NCBI GenBank assembly: GCA_034620365.1
Contig: JAQGEQ010000192.1
Location: 434,001-498,000, forward strand
Length of the DNA stretch: 64,000 nt
From: Pegea sp. RAD2-039
Lineage: Eukaryota; Chordata; Thaliacea; Salpida; Salpidae
Direction: 5' to 3'
The translations under genes were made by a program, and so were the position numbers. Of this stretch, positions 9,866 to 22,239 are shown piece after piece (the stretch's first letter is position 1; each line of letters opens with the position of its first letter). The notes beneath the pieces are model-generated. The model ran no database searches, was not told the origin of the DNA, and saw only the letters and a program-made list of their open reading frames with translations.

Positions 9866-10336
9866 TAACATGGGCTCGGTGGTCGGTGATCCCGGTTCCG
9901 ACGAAAATGCTAGTATGGTGCAGCTTCTTGCCAAGAAGGTCACCGACACGCACAAACAAATTCACTTTAGACCGTGAGGACAGAGAAAACAATGTCATCA
10001 TCTCTAATGTCTCTGAGACTGATAAAGATGATGACAGTGAGTTTTTTAATCAAATGTGCTCTCAAAGCCTTGATTTTATGGATGTTCCAAAGGTACCAAT
10101 GACCAGACTTGGAGCGAAAAGCTCAGATAATCAAAGACCGTTGAAAGTATCCTTTCAGGAAAATTGGAACAAACGCAAGTTTCTTGCCAAGCTGTATAAG
10201 CTAAAGAAAAAATTCGAGCGCATTAGAGTAGCACATGATATGTGTGAAGATGATCACTTAGAAAATAAGCGCCTTCTAAAAGAGGCGTATAACCGAAATC
10301 AGAAGGAACAACCAACTGATTTCAAATACAAAGTTC

Positions 10337-10876
10337 GAGGTCCACCATGGGCCTTGAGAATTGTCAAGGTTTTTCAAAAAACGGAAGTGGCAAATAATCA
10401 TTGGACCCACATCTTCTTTTTTCAAACTCTCTCCGGACACAATTGTTAATACCCAAGATATCAATTTACAGAAGCCCATCATCAAATCTCACAAGCATCA
10501 AAAAGACAATTCTTCTATCACATTAGGTATGTTCTTCAACGCACGGTCGATTATTAACAAAAATTTGCAATTGAAAGCTCTTTTGCATTCCCAAGATTTC
10601 ACATTTGTTTTTATTAGTGAAACTTGGTTGAAACCGTATTATCCTGATTCTTTTCTGGTTGACGGTAATCTTTTTTGTGTTTTGCGTTGTGATAGACTGT
10701 ATGATAGAGGCGGCGGTGTTTGCGTAATTTACAAAACATCGCTTGCACCCAAGATGTCTATTTTTCGAAAATATTTAAATTATAAATTATGAGGTCCACT
10801 ATAGGCCTTGAGAATTGTCAAGGTTTTTTCAAAAAACGAAAATGAAAACTAACCACTGGACTCACATCTTCTTTTT
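10337..10876 (+). repeat. Dispersed duplication of an ORF1-end segment into the endonuclease region
   Basis: About 85 bp at 10337-10420, starting GAGGTCCACCATGGGCCTTG, recurs with a few changes at 10791-10876. The second copy interrupts the endonuclease coding region right after I-F-R-K-Y-L. No target-site-like feature is evident. Confidence 0.85.
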
Positions 10877-11632
10877 CACATTCTTCTAAGTCCAAATTTT
10901 CTTGTTTTATATGTACCTACCTACCACCCTCTAAAACTAATGATGAGGTTACTATTAAGGCCTTATTGAAGGTTCTGAAGAGTGTTGTGTGTCCTGAGTT
11001 ATATATTTTGGGGGATTTTAGTAAAATTGATTGGAATAACCCGAATTTAGCATTTATTGGAAAATCTTTTAACTTGGATAGCGATAATACTAATTCACCC
11101 TTTGTAAGCTTCCTCAATACCAATAACCTATCTCAGATGGTTACTTTTCCGACCCAAGTTAGTGGTAATACTTTGGAACTTCTTATCACATCAAAACCCG
11201 AGAACATTATCTACGTTGATCAGAAAGAACCTTTTGATCTGACATGAGATCACAACATGATTGAATTCAAACTTTTTCCATGAACATTAAAACTTCAAGA
11301 AAACGGAATTTTTATCGTGGAATTTATGATGGTATTAACAAGTTTCTATCAGGTGTTGACTGGATTTCTGTTTTTAACTCTTCCGAAGACATTTATACTA
11401 TTTACTCAAGGTTTACTAACATCGTTAAAGAGTCAATTGTGAAATTCAAACCATTATAAAATTTATACTTTTCAATAAAGTCAATAAAATACCACATTTG
11501 CCCAGATATTTAAGGAATTTACAACATTTTAAAAACCTCCTATACAAACAAACTAAAACAGACCCTTCCATCAAATCTCTGTACAAAGATCTTTGTATAG
11601 TTTACAAGAAATCTATTTCTAATTTCTATTTA

Positions 11633-11694
11633 GGAAGAGAAAGTGCAGTTTTATTTTCACCTTGGAAGAGAAAGTGTAGTTTTATTTTCACCTA
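11633..11694 (+). repeat. 31-bp tandem duplication in LINE ORF2
   Basis: GGAAGAGAAAGTGCAGTTTT begins a 31-bp unit at 11633, repeated from 11664 with one C-to-T change. The unit length breaks the frame between the region before the RT and the RT itself. Confidence 0.88.
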
Positions 11695-13514
11695 GCAAAA
11701 AAACGTTTTTTGGTTTCATAAATCGCAAGCTTAAGGCGAGATCTCAAATACCTCACTTACTTGATAACAGCAACCAGCTTGTGATGGAACCAGAGAATAA
11801 AGCTGAGTTGCTAAACAATCAATTTAATAGCGTTTTTATAACCGATGATGGAAATACTCTTTCTCTTTCCTACTCCGACATTCCTACAAATGTCTCTGAG
11901 ATGGTTGGTATAACAGTCGATATGGTATCTAAGGCTATTTCTTCTTTAAAATCATCAGTTTCCAACACCCCAGATCAGATCCCATCTTTGTTTTTAAGAA
12001 AAACTACTTCATCTTTATCACTACCCTTATCTCTGCTACTTAACATGACTCTGAAGCGAGGAAGAGTTCAACAAATTTGGAAGAAAGCCATTATTACTCC
12101 AATTCATAAAAAGGGTCCCAGAAACACCGCACTTAACTACAGACCAGTTTCGCTGACTTCAGTTATCTGCAGAACTCAAGAGCATATCATTTAAAATGAT
12201 ATGACCAGTCATTTGATGGAGCACCATCTAATATCTGATGTCCAACATGGCTTTATGAAACGGAGATCTTCCCTGACTCAACATCTCACTTTTCTTAATG
12301 AGCTTACAGCCCATTATGAAAGGAATAGTCCCTGTGACATCATGTATCTCAATTTTGCTAAAGCGTTTGATTCTGTCCCGCACAACAAGCTTATTACTGT
12401 ATTTAAGGTAGAATCCAACAAACTCGTGTAGAAAGATCTTTATCTACTTCTAGTCAAATTACAAGTGGTGTTCATCAGGGTTCTGTTCTGGGTCCCCTTC
12501 TCTTTTTAATTTTCATCTAAGACCTCATCAGAAGATCAGTAGCAGTAGATGATGTCAGAGTGTTTGTGTATGCAGATGACAGCAAGCTAGTATCTTGCAA
12601 AACTTCAAACTGCACTAAACGTTGTATAAAACTGGTCTACGAATTGGCAGCTCAGAATCCAGCCCACAAAGTCTGAACTTATAACTTTCTCCCGTAAACC
12701 AGCTGCCAATTCCTTGAACCAATACTCCATCAATGGATTTATTATTCAACAAATATTTTGGTCCTAAACTTTGGTATTACCTGTAAATCTTTGCAAAATC
12801 AATCAAACTTGTCTTCCTTATTATAAAGACCTTTAATTCTAAGGATCCATACTTCTTTATCAATCTTTTCAAGTTGTACGTACGTCCAATTCTTGAATAT
12901 AATGTCAGTGCATGGATGCCATATCAAGTTAGTGATATCAAAAAAATCGAATCTGTTCAGACCACATTTACGAGATTAGTATGCAGGAAACTTAATATTA
13001 AATATAATAGTTATAAACATCGTCTCAGCTTCTTCAATTTAGATACTTTAGAAATTCGACGGATTAAATACGACTTAATTCTTATTTTTAAAATTATCCA
13101 CAATTTAATTGACCTTCAGTTTGATGATTTCTTTTTCATTAGTCTTTCCCTCAAGTTATATCAACTCAGACGAAACACATTACATCTTAATAAGCCCATA
13201 TCACCTGGTACATTAATCAGATTGAATTTTTTTCTCATATCGCTCAATTAATACTTGGAACAATCTGTCATCAGACATTGTCATGTCGGACTCGCTCGCG
13301 TTGTTCAAAAAGAAGTTGAACTCTTATAATATTGCCAACATTGCCATTTCTAAGTTGTGAATTTTTCTCTTTTTTATTCTATTAACTTCTGTGAAATAGT
13401 TCACTGTTTTATGCTCTGAGGACTACTGAACTTAATAAATGTTATTTGTGAGAATGTGTGTTTTTGAAGGTGCTCTCTTTAGGCACCCTCCTTCGCATTT
13501 ATTGTAATAAATTA

Positions 13515-16500
13515 TTGACTAAAGTGAAATTAGTTATCAAAATAATTTTGATTATCCTTTAATCAAATAAATAAAAACTTTTTGATGTCAGCTATTTAGT
13601 TTCATCAAATTAAAAAATATATATATATTTAAAAAACTTTTTGATTCATAATTTTTTAACATAAACTGTAATCCAGTCATTATAAAATTTAAATTAAAAA
13701 ATTGTAGTTTCTCTATTTAAGTCTATTCTGTAGTTGATGATATAACGATCTTTAGCATTTTTTTCCATGTTCTTCAATGTAATATTAGTAATAAACTACA
13801 AATAATTTTATCACAAATCTCACGAAAATAACTGAATGATTAATTCTACTAACAGTATTTTGAATTAAATGACTTAAACACAATTTGTTTAAACAATTTA
13901 AAAACCACTCATACATACAAGTTGGTGTTGTATAAATATTTTTATTGTGTTCTTTTAATGTATTAAAATAGCATTATATGCAAAGATTATTCATAATTTC
14001 TTTAGAAATGTGGTGATGAATACTGGTTAGTAAGAAAATGCAGCTAGTAGAGTTAATTTGAGCTTCTTATTTATCAAAAAGTAATATTTAAACATTTTAT
14101 CTTTTACAAATAGTAAGAAACAAACAGACTTTACATATACAAAATTGAAAATATGATAACTTATAGTTAGTTTAGTTTCAAAAGCACTTTAGTTGCACTT
14201 GAGTTATTGAATTTTTATTGTTGCCATCAAATTCGATATTATTCCACACTGTTTTTATTACACTTCTGTTCTATATCTATTTTACAATTTTTGATATTTA
14301 GCAACTAATATTGTTACTTGAAATTAGAAAAGGTTTTTGATAAATGATTTTACAAATATTTTTTAAGATTTATTTTCAGATGCAAGTTTTACAGCAAACT
14401 TAATATAAGAATAACTGTACTTAAAATGTTGTGGAGAACATATTTTTATCTATGAAAGAAAGATTTAAAATTTATTGAGTTTTAGAAGTAAATAAAACTT
14501 TTGGTAAGTTTTATAATATCATAAACAAAAGTATTTTTCTAAATTCTTAAATTTTTGGAAAACTTTTTTGAAAAATCTTGTTGTTAAGTACGGATAAATC
14601 GTTTTTTTTTTTCTGCATGTGGTTTTTAGCGTAGCTAGTATAAAATACTGATTATACCCTTTATAAGTTGTTTGCCTTTTGGGAGTGTCTAGTTGATTTA
14701 TAAAAAAGTAAAAAAGAAGAAAAAAGTTATTTAATATTTCAAAAGTTTCTGAAAACACGTTTTTAAAATGTTTGATAAATTTATTTTAACAATAAGCATC
14801 TATTTTAAAATGTTTTTGAATAAACCTTATAGAGTATACTTCAATTTTTGTAAAAAAAAGTTCTAGTTAAACGTGTTTTAGTATTTGAGAAAATAAGAAC
14901 AAATTTGAAAACCTGGAAATCAAATTTTGTCATTTGCTAATCTTAAGAAATTTTTAATTAATGTAATTATAAATAAAAGAGAATAAATAAATGATTGAAT
15001 TTTTGTTTTTGATACTTAAAGTATAATTCTCAATTAGTGAACTTAATATCTATTTTTTACGTTATTTAAAACTAAACTATTTAATAAGTTAAGATAATAA
15101 GTTAGTGGATTTAACCAACGATAGATTGAAAATATTTTTATCAAATAAATTAGAGAATTTATTTCAGAGTTTTGATTCTCAAAATTTTGTCACAAAAGTT
15201 GCAAAAGTTCGATAAATTCTATTATCAAACCCAAATATATTCAGTTAGTTGAGATTCTAGTTTTATTGAGCAGTTTAATGATTTGATATGAAAGCAACAG
15301 AGAGTTGACTAAAATATTTAGAGCGGTTATAGTTGAACTATGTACATAAAGTTCTTATCGTGTTAGTAAAGCAGAAGGTTTTATTTGTAGGTTTAGATAA
15401 GCACAAAAAAATTGAAGTCACAAAGCTGGAGTTAGAAGTGAACTTTTTAAACTAGTTTTTGTTCTTATACTTATTTTTATTTGGTTTTCTTATGAAAGAT
15501 AATTTTTCATTATTTCAAACTGAGTAAATGTAAGAAAAAACTTTTATGAAAAGCCTCATAAAATGAATTTATAAAGTTGTCCACAATTTAGATTTATTAT
15601 TAACTACAATATACCAATTTATTATGACTAAAGGTTCCTACAATAAATAAGTTAACTTATTTGCCTTTTTCTGTACTTTAAAATAAGCCTGTTAAATTTT
15701 ACTTATTTTGTAAGCTTCGAAAATTATAAACTTCTTATTTAATCTACTTTTTGATTAAAACTTAAAAAAATATCGTCAATATTTAGTTCAGTAAAAATTG
15801 TTTGCTGGATGTTTAAAGTTGTTTTTCATTAAAAAAAACTTTTAAAGAAAAGGAGAAAAAGAAAAAATTAATTAAACTTTTTGCTAATGTTTAATTAAAT
15901 GTTGCTGAGAATAACAAACAAATATTTGTACCATAAATCTTCTGGTTGACTTTTCAGTGGTTCGCTATTTTTTCATTTAGTTACTCATTGCTCTCTTCAA
16001 ATGTACAACTAAAAACCTTTTAGTATGTTTATAGAATTAGAATAGTTTTTATCCACTTAATCTGAATCAAAGCTAAAAGATTTTCTAAGGTTTATTGACT
16101 AAGTAGTTTTATGGAGTTGCATTGTTATAATTCATATAATTTCTTAAAATTCTAACAACATAAAAGTGCTTTTTTAAAAGGTATTGTCAGTTGGTTAAAT
16201 TTTGCAAGCCGTAATATTTAACTCTTAAAATCTTAGCTAGATGGATTATATTCAATAGCATAAAGTTTGTAAGTTAAAGGTTTGCTTGATTTCAGTTTAT
16301 AAGATTTAAATTGCATTTAATGAATTAGAAAATAGTTGGAAGAATTATAAAAATGATCAAAGATTTTGAGATTACAAATCGATAAAGTTTAGATCTGAAT
16401 TTGCAGCTGAATGTTTTTTAAAAATAATTTTGAAGATTTTTTAAATTTCAAATTATCGAAACATTTAAAGAAGTATTTGAAGATTATCAAATTCTTATAC

Positions 16501-16600
16501 CAAAGTAGCTACGATAAATCATAAAGTTTATATTTATTTTTTTATAGTTACTTGGATCTGTTTAATAAAAAAATTAACTTTATTGTAAGTAAATCAAATT
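13515..16600. other. AT-rich intergenic stretch before the connexin gene
   Basis: About 3 kb with A/T runs and stops in all frames. A short TA run lies at 13614-13630. I see no gene, RNA gene or recognisable mobile element. The connexin promoter is presumably in the right half. Confidence 0.5.
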
Positions 16601-16611
16601 AAGTCTTTAAA

Positions 16612-16851
16612 ATGGCTTGGCACATTGTTGAAAAACTTTTGGAACAAGTTGGGGCTCACTCGACTTTAGTGGGCAAGTTTTGGACAACTTTCTTTTTCAT
16701 CCTTCGATTTTTGATGGTGGTGTCTATCGCTGATACAGTATTTGGAGATGAGAGAGGCAACTTTGAATGCAATATAGATACACCTGGATGTGAAAATGTC
16801 TGTTTCAACGATTTCAGTCCAATCTCACTAATACGATTGTGGGCACTCCAG
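16612..16851 (+). other. Connexin first coding exon, copy 1a
   Basis: This 80-codon exon encodes the N-terminus, TM1 and extracellular loop 1. Its donor is CAG/GTTAGC, weaker than that of exon 1b (CAA/GTAAGA). It is fully open and keeps all three loop cysteines, so it is unlikely to be an old pseudoexon. Loop residues differ from 1b: G-D-E-R-G-N against D-D-D-R-D-D, and N-D-F-S against N-A-Y-S. It may be an alternative exon or what remains of a truncated tandem gene copy. Confidence 0.85.
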
Positions 16852-19800
16852 GTTAGCTTCTAAGTGATTGTGTTTCAAAAAAACAAATTTTTAAAATGAT
16901 TTATTGAAATAATGATTAATGAAAAACTAATATTTATCAGCGAACTGTGATTGATTATTATTTATTCAGCTTAATTATTAGAAAGTAATTGGTATGTGGA
17001 TATAACATTGGAATAACTGTACGGGTCTTATTTGACAAAAGTCTTAAATAAAACATAATTTCTGTTGCATCACTTTTAAAAACAAATTTTAACATAATTT
17101 GTAATGAACTTAAAGACTTCATTTTTTCAAAGACTTTTCGAAAGTTGAAAAAATGAAAAGTATTTTAAAGTTATCAACGATGACTGAATAGTTTTTATTC
17201 TAAATTTGTTAAGTAGCTCATAACAAAATTTCACTAAAATAATTTCATGAACAAAAAAACATTTTCAACATCTATACTTAAATTTGAAAAACTAATTAGC
17301 TAGATCAAAACAAAAACGATTTATTTAGTTTATGCTTCTCATACAAATTGACTTATCAAAAAAAGTTTTTGTTGTCAATATTCTTATTTAGCAGTAATAC
17401 AAACTCAATATATCGGCAGATATATTTCAAATATAATATTACACAACTTGTAAAGTAAAATATTTTACTAAATGTTTTACATATTATAGATTGCAAAGTT
17501 TTCTCACTAAACAACTAGATATATTCAGTATGATAAATAAACAAAAAAATTTATTTGTACTTTTTTTAAGTTTTAGTTATTTGAAGTTAAATAATTGAAA
17601 AAAAGGATTCTTTAACAATGTCATAATCCTGAAGTCCAGCTTTTTAACTGTTTTCAACTTTAACGTTTACAGAGCAAATACAGAAATAAAGTTTGTCAGT
17701 TAATAATTGAAAGTACCCCACCTTCTGGTTTACAAAAGTGTTTTTGACCAGTGCAAACCCACAATTTAAATCTTAAAAAATTAATTTAGGTAGATATATT
17801 TTTGGTAAAATAATAGTTTCTTGAGCAGAAGTATTTTTTTAGTTATTTAATTTACTAAAATCAGTTTAATAGAAGCTGGCAGGGAATCATTTGTTAAACT
17901 TCAAAGACTAGAAAATATTATTTTCAAAATATCCCCGCAAAATACAATGTTCTAAATGTAACTTTTCTAACATATCTCGAATATTTTTAAATTAATCATT
18001 CAAATAAATACTAAAGTTGTTTGACTTTTCGTAAACTATTTTTTTCAAGTACAGAACGAGTGATTATAGTACTTCCAAAACATCTGATAGTCCTTGCTAC
18101 GTTTAGTTTTTAAATTGTACAAAAATTGAAACTAGATAAAATACTTTTTGTGTAAAATAGTTTAGAAATAAAGAAACAAATGAATCCGATATATATTCTA
18201 ACAACAATAAAATTAGAAACTTGAATACAATAACTAATTGTAGTTCAATTAAATAATATTATTTTAGCTTAAAAGTAATATAAAGTCTTTAAAATGGCTT
18301 GGCACATTGTTGAAAAACTTTTGGAACAAGTTGGGGCTCACTCGACTTTAGTGGGCAAGTTTTGGACAACTTTCTTTTTCATCCTTCGATTTTTGATGGT
18401 TGTATCTATCGCTGATACAGTATTTGATGATGATAGAGATGATTTTGAATGTAATATAGATACACCAGGCTGTGAAAATGTTTGTTTCAATGCTTATAGT
18501 CCAATTTCACTTCTACGATTATGGGCGCTACAAGTAAGATATGAAATGGACGATTTGTGACAAATGAGATAAAAAAAGAAAATTTTATACATCAGTTCTT
18601 CTATTTACAAAAATATCAATTTTTCTGTTTCACAAAATTTTTGTTGTTTTACAAATTTATGCAACAAAATATCCAACTTAAAATTGTTGGGTCTGACTTC
18701 GATATAATTTTATCTTAACTTCTTATTAAATGAGTTTGAATTACAAAATTTTCCAATTAAATCCACTATTTCTTTAACTTTTGATAAAAGCTTATAAAAA
18801 AGATTAATAGCAGCTAGTTGATGAAACTATATTTGAAAAGTTATTCATAAAATTGTATTTTTTACAGATTCTTGCTGTATCTTTACCTGCCGTTATCTTT
18901 ATGGTGTACACTGCTCATAAGATGGAAAAGATTGCTCAAGCAAGAAAACTGAAACAAGAAGAACAAAGTAAGTTGAAGAAAAAGCGTGAAGTCGCGAAGA
19001 AGATGGCGGCTACAATTAGATGGAAAACGTTAGCTGCAAACAGAAAATTAGCAGGGCAATCACCACCAGGTTAGTTTAAGTTTCATTAATTTCAATTTTT
19101 TTAATTAATTTTAGATGTAAACAAATTTTATAATAAAAATATTATTTTCTCTCAACTTTGCTGAAACTGAAGCTTTTTCTGAAACTGAAGATAAACCTTT
19201 CGATTCATTATCTGATTATAGTTTCAATCAAACTACAAAATTTAATAAAAAAATTGATGGTTTCGATTTATTTGCAATCATATTTTAGTTTAGTAATTGT
19301 TTTATGGTAAAATCAGATAAGTATTTGATTAGGTGTTGGGTGTGAGTTATTTGCTAAATGTCTGTCAACATTACTCTTATATAAAAATTACTTCTAGGAA
19401 TTTAGAAGTCACAAAACATCTCATTTATATTTGCTTACTTTTGTTAGAAAGCTTGAAAATAATCAGAGACTTTTGGTTTGAAGTTAAAATTTTAAGGAGA
19501 ATTGAAACAGCAACGCCAATATACATCGCTTTGTTTACAAAGTTCTTTTTGAAAATATCTTAGTGAAATGATTTACATGAAATCATGACTAAGTCATAAA
19601 TTGTAAAAATATATTAAAAGGTTTTAATTTTGGAAGCAATTGATGCTTAACCATCTAATTTTTATATATTTTTTATTAAACTTTTATTTTTTTAACTGTT
19701 ATAATTATCATTTTATCTAGCACTTGTCTAAACTTTTAGACTAAAAATTATCACTATAAACTTAATTTTGTAATTATTTTGTTGTCAAATTTTACAAATT

Positions 19801-20834
19801 TGTTTTATAATTTTTAGGTTATGAAGATGTAAATGGCGAAGCTGAAGTCAGTTTTTCATCAACTTCAAAGTTTTACTTTTTAATTGGTTGAATTCAAATA
19901 GAAACTTTTAAATTAAGTTGAAATATGATTCAATATTTTTAAATTTTACATCAAAAAGTTGATATGAAAATCTTCGAACTGATTAAAGCAGCAACTAAAA
20001 CCAAAACAAACTTTTATAGACAACAACTTAAAAAAACGTTGAATAATTCAAGATTTATTATGAAAAAATTGAAATAATTTTAATGATCAAAACAACAAAT
20101 TTTTAACAATTAAAAATATAAAGTTTTAAATTAAATTTATAAAGCTGTAAAAACAAAGTAAAAAAAAGGCTTTATAGGAACCTGAAGAAAAAGAAAAGGA
20201 AGAAAAGAAAGAAGATGGTGCAGTAATAGCTACAAAACTAGATTCAGACACACCATCTCGCCTTATGTTGGCCTATGTATCTCAAGTAAGTCTCAAAGAT
20301 CCACAAAAAAAATTATTCGAAAAAAATCATGAATTTTTTAACAGGTTTTACTTCGATTGGTTATTGAGATTGCTTTTATGATTGTTCAGTATCACACTTA
20401 CTCGTTTAAATTCTGGGTTCCTGAGATCTTCAAATGTGCAAGATATCCTTGCCCAAATGTTGTTGACTGCTTTATTTCAAGACCGAAAGAGAAAACCATA
20501 ATCTTATGGATTATGTTCAGTGAGTTATTAAAAAAAAATAAGTTTTTTCTGGTATTTATTTAAATATTTCACAGGCACTGGTCTTATCATGATAATTTTA
20601 AACGTGGTTGAACTATATCATATTGGAATTCATAAAATTTGGGAAGCCTGGAAAGCTCGTGGAAATGATATCACCAAAAAGTATAAGGTTGCTAGCAATA
20701 GTCTTCCACACTTCGGTAATGGTCGAAATTACCCGAGAGGTTATCCACAAGCTGTTGGTATTCGGGTTGGTTACGCCCGAAGCAGTCTTTCAGGAGAAGG
20801 GGGAGGTGACTTTGACGGGGATCAGTTTATCTAG
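16612..20834 (+). CDS. Connexin (gap-junction channel protein) with two alternative first coding exons
   Basis: Connexins are four-pass membrane proteins that form gap-junction hemichannels. Exons: 1a 16612-16851 or 1b 18294-18533, then 18868-19069, 19818-19846, 20178-20285, 20345-20519 and 20575-20834; all are GT-AG and phases agree. With one first exon the protein has 337 residues. Features: M-A-W at the N-terminus, TM1, extracellular loop 1 with the connexin spacing C-x6-C-x3-C (C-N-I-D-T-P-G-C-E-N-V-C), TM2 I-L-A-V-S-L-P-A-V-I-F, a Lys/Glu-rich cytoplasmic loop, TM3, loop 2 with C-x4-C-x5-C (C-A-R-Y-P-C-P-N-V-V-D-C) followed by F-I-S-R-P-K-E-K-T, and TM4. The cytoplasmic tail is short, Gly/Ser-rich, and ends D-Q-F-I. 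AATAAA lies at 21149-21154. Both first exons end in phase 0 at L-W-A-L-Q and can join exon 2. Chordate connexins are often intron-poor in their coding region; six exons is in line with tunicate genes. Confidence 0.95.
18294..18533 (+). other. Connexin first coding exon, copy 1b
   Basis: Same length and phase as exon 1a. The first 107 nt of coding sequence and 11 nt upstream (AAGTCTTTAAA) are identical to 1a; the following 133 nt have 24 differences. Its donor is strong and it is the nearer exon to the common exon 2 at 18868, so it is probably the default first exon. Confidence 0.92.
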
Positions 20835-22150
20835 AATCTCACTTCAATCAAAAATAGTTTTAAAAATTAACTAGCAGACCAGTGAATTGCTATGAATAAT
20901 AATTGTTATTTGTTTGTGAATCTGTGTCAGTTTTTAAGCAAATACTGTTTTAACTTTTATTAATTTCATCTTTTATTTAATTGATTTTTATTTACTTATT
21001 TAAATTAACAATCTTCAAAATTTAAATTTTTAGCAGTAGTTTAAACTCTACTTAATAGAATTTCTTTAATTGTCAAACTAAACTGGTTTTTTTCTTGGAA
21101 ATATTCGCTTATTTTTATTGTAAACGGTTTATTGTAAACTAAAGTTTGAATAAAAAAATATAACAATTAAATAAAATGTTTAATTTCATTTCTTAGGCAG
21201 CTGATACAGTTTTAAATGGTGCTATTTTTAAATATTTAGAAATAAAAACTATGCACTCAAAAATTGTATTCTAAAAACAAACCACTAAAACAGAATGTTA
21301 TTGAAATTTAAAGTTAGTAGAAGGCTAGAGCTTAGGTAAAGTTGGTGCTAAGTGTATTCAATAACGTCACATATTTGTTTTAATAATGCATCTAAAACTA
21401 CACTAACAACATTTGAAATAAAGCTAGACTACAATCCAATATTTATAATAAATAGTTTTGTAAAACGTTCTTTAACGAAAAATGTGACTTTCTTTTTTTT
21501 AATTAAATAAAAAATATTAGCTCAACTGTTATTTGTTTGTAAAGTATTAAATAGATAACAACTGATTCATTTTTTAGTAAGCACAAACACTTTCAACAGT
21601 TAATAAAACTCTTAAAACAAAACTTTTGAAAGTTTTTATGAAATGTTATCAAAAAACTCTTATTTCATCATGTTTACCGTGTCTGAGATGTCAGTGTATA
21701 CTTATTTGAATTGCTTTATCATTCGTATTAAAGTAAACTTAAAGTACTCAGTGATGTTTGTATATTAAAGTAGTATGATAAATAAGAGTAAGAAAATTAC
21801 AGTTTCCAATATCTGTGCTTAATGAATTTTTCCTATCTGTTAAAACCACTTTATTAGAAAAAGTTTTTTAAATCAGAAATAGAAGCAATTATTAAAAGCT
21901 TTTTAGGTTATGATATGCTAGCTGAGAAAGTCTAACTTCGAATTTCTTCGCTTCAATTCACATAAATTTGAATTTGTATAAATCATAATTGAGATACAAT
22001 TGTATAAAAGTTGTTGAAAGTATGATTAAAAGCAAAAGTTGTTTTGAGGAGAAAGTATCTTTTATATATTTTGATTTACTAATTTTCAATAATATTTCCG
22101 TTTAATATATAAATGTTTTCAGCTCATATTTCAATAATTCTTACATTAAG
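20835..22150. other. Connexin 3' UTR and AT-rich spacer
   Basis: AATAAA at 21149-21154 probably ends the connexin transcript. The rest is AT-rich with no supported gene. Confidence 0.5.
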
Positions 22151-22154
22151 CAAA

Positions 22155-22236
22155 TTATTTATTTATTTATTACAATAAATGCGAAGGAGAGTGCCTAAAG
22201 AGAGCACCTCTCGCTAACACACATTCTCACGAGTTA
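22155..22236 (-). mobile_element. LINE 3'-terminal fragment (hairpin only), minus orientation
   Basis: The reverse complement contains GTGAGAATGTGTGTTAGCGA, the GGTGC/GCACC hairpin and CGCATTTATTGTAATAAATA. Only the last 80 bp of the element are present, a very short 5'-truncated insertion. Confidence 0.85.
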
Positions 22237-22239
22237 TGT

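Larger units (their letters stand above)
9400..13512 (+). mobile_element. Near full-length, inactivated non-LTR retrotransposon (CR1/L2/Jockey-like)
   Basis: ORF1 begins near 9416 and encodes a PHD-like zinc finger (C-x2-C ... W-F-H-L-T-C ... W-F-C-I-K-C) and then the D-R-E-D-R-E-N-N-V-I-I-S-N-V block typical of these ORF1 proteins (9960-10020). ORF2 follows: endonuclease (F-I-S-E-T-W; I-L-G-D-F-S; I-D-W; D-H-N after a stop, 10525-11260), reverse transcriptase (N-Y-R-P-V-S-L-T-S; G-F-M; Y-L-N-F-A-K-A-F-D; G-S-V-L-G-P-L-L-F; Y-A-D-D at 12569-12580) and the C-terminal region (12640-13250). The 3' UTR ends in a hairpin and TTATTGTAATAAAT. It is dead: several frameshifts and stops, an Asp-to-Asn change in Y-L-D-F, a deletion after Y-A-D-D, and three internal duplications. 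Other copies of the family lie at 1640, 3811, 22155, 47915 and 57262. Confidence 0.93.

Noticed and set aside
9692-9955. Minus-strand open frame opposite LINE ORF1
   Set aside because: It is the antisense shadow of the ORF1 coding region.
19000-19010. YY1-like AAGATGGCGGC in connexin exon 2
   Set aside because: It lies in Lys-Met-Ala-Ala codons of a well-supported exon, so a regulatory role is not needed to explain it.
20608-20874. Second + strand frame overlapping the connexin last exon
   Set aside because: Out of frame with TM4 of the connexin, which is conserved in the other frame.
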